Below are positions 13,747-14,357 of a stretch of 14,357 nucleotides of DNA, piece after piece. The notes under the pieces were generated by a model. The model had not been told where the DNA came from, did no database searches, and saw nothing but the letters and a program-made list of their open reading frames with translations. The DNA is from Cellvibrionales bacterium UBA1963 (GTDB lineage Bacteria; Pseudomonadota; Gammaproteobacteria; Pseudomonadales; UBA7434). Position 1 is the first letter of the stretch. Every line of letters begins with the position of its first letter. The position numbers were made by a program, and so were the translations under genes. The stretch covers positions 1-14,357 of the forward strand of contig DDED01000032.1 of NCBI GenBank assembly GCA_002336035.1. The letters are read 5' to 3'.

Positions 13747-14357
13747 ATGAATGATCTGTTTGACGTGAGCGGCAAGGTAGTCATGATTACCGGCGGCAGT
13801 CGCGGACTGGGCAAAGCCATGGTGATGGAGTTTGCGCAGCGTGGTGCAAAACTAGTTATAGCCAGTCGTAAGCTCGAGGAGTGTCAGAAGGTTGCTGCTG
13901 AGGTTATCGCTGGTGGTGGGCAAGCTTTGGCATTAAGTTGTCATGTCGGGCAGTGGGATGCTTTGCCAGCGGTGATTGATCAAGTGACGAATCACTTTGG
14001 CCGTATTGATGTATTGGTTAATAATGCGGGCATGTCGCCGGTTGCTCCCTCTTTATTAGAAACCAGTGAATTATTATTTGATAAAATCATTGACGTTAAT
14101 TTAAAAGGCCCAACACGGCTAACGGCTTTGGCAGCAACCAAGATGGCTGAAACGGGTGGCGGCAGTATTATTAATATAAGCTCGGTTGCATCGTATAAAC
14201 CCAGTGCTTTGACGACGGTTTACAGCGCAGCAAAAGCGGGTTTAAATGCTTTAACGGCGGCCAGTGCGCAAGAATATGCATCCCATGGCGTGCGAATTAA
14301 TTGTATTGTCTGCGGCACATTCGATACCGACGCGGCTGCTGGTTTTGTTCGTAACCC
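13747..14357 (+). CDS. Short-chain dehydrogenase/reductase, N-terminal part (cut by window edge)
   Basis: The first 203 codons of a classical SDR (normal length about 250), an NAD(P)(H)-dependent oxidoreductase. The cofactor motif TGGSRGLG is at 15-22, NNAG at 92-95, the catalytic serine in the S145/S146 pair of NISSVAS, and Y159-S-A-A-K163 is the active-site Tyr/Lys pair. The usual PG turn after the Tyr-Lys helix reads CG here (INCIVCGTFDTD). It follows the kinase gene by 35 bases with a good Shine-Dalgarno, so it is probably in the same operon. By analogy with LvaD it may interconvert a keto- and hydroxyacyl-CoA, or it may oxidise the P450 product. The substrate cannot be set from sequence and the C-terminus is missing. 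Confidence 0.95.
   Translation, partial: MNDLFDVSGKVVMITGGSRGLGKAMVMEFAQRGAKLVIASRKLEECQKVAAEVIAGGGQALALSCHVGQWDALPAVIDQVTNHFGRIDVLVNNAGMSPVAPSLLETSELLFDKIIDVNLKGPTRLTALAATKMAETGGGSIINISSVASYKPSALTTVYSAAKAGLNALTAASAQEYASHGVRINCIVCGTFDTDAAAGFVRN

Noticed and set aside
1..14357. Mobile element, prophage, CRISPR or tRNA content
   Set aside because: No transposase, integrase, terminal repeats, spaced repeat array or cloverleaf was seen on either strand.

Overview
The window looks like chromosomal DNA of a marine-type gammaproteobacterium of moderate GC (low-to-mid 40s percent by eye). The evidence is a gammaproteobacterial-style LeuRS, a LexA box close to the E. coli consensus in front of a umuDC pair, and a catabolic operon of a kind common in Cellvibrionales-like marine bacteria. 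The taxonomic placement is inference. There is no sign of a mobile element, tRNA, rRNA or CRISPR array.

Layout. 1-698 (minus) is the N-terminal third of leucyl-tRNA synthetase, cut by the window edge. A divergent intergenic region (699-1004) separates it from a membrane acyltransferase-3 (1005-2021, plus), followed by a small hotdog thioesterase (2081-2518). A near-consensus LexA box (2548-2567) controls a umuD-umuC pair (2622-4290) that overlaps by 17 bases: the SOS translesion polymerase V module. Next comes a large secreted beta-propeller lipoprotein (4555-6555) of unknown role.

From 6752 to the end, all genes run rightward and form a catabolic cluster: cytochrome P450 (6752-8008), an exported PQQ-type beta-propeller dehydrogenase resembling polyvinyl-alcohol dehydrogenase without its cytochrome c domain (8143-9840), a type I Baeyer-Villiger monooxygenase (9843-11297), an ACAD10/11-type acyl-CoA dehydrogenase (11379-12671), an aminoglycoside-phosphotransferase-fold kinase (12674-13711) and an SDR oxidoreductase (13747 to the edge). 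The spacings of 2, 81, 2 and 35 bases from the quinoprotein onward suggest one transcript; the P450 lies 134 bases upstream of it.

Working model (inference). The P450 hydroxylates an unactivated carbon, an alcohol dehydrogenase (quinoprotein or SDR) makes the ketone, and the Baeyer-Villiger enzyme turns it into an ester or lactone. The resulting hydroxy acid, as its CoA thioester, is phosphorylated by the kinase and deoxygenated by the acyl-CoA dehydrogenase, as in LvaA/LvaC levulinate catabolism and in ACAD10/ACAD11. The esterase or lactonase and the CoA ligase this requires are not in the window. The substrate is unknown; a terpenoid, alicyclic, steroid or branched aliphatic compound would fit. 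This coupling of a Baeyer-Villiger module to a hydroxyacyl-CoA kinase/dehydrogenase module is the most interesting content here.

Smaller points: a 22-codon ORF at 6558-6626 whose first ten residues echo the P450 N-terminus, competing inverted repeats ahead of the quinoprotein gene, a mini-ORF and hairpin in the leuS leader, and a LeuRS that has lost its zinc-ligand cysteines.
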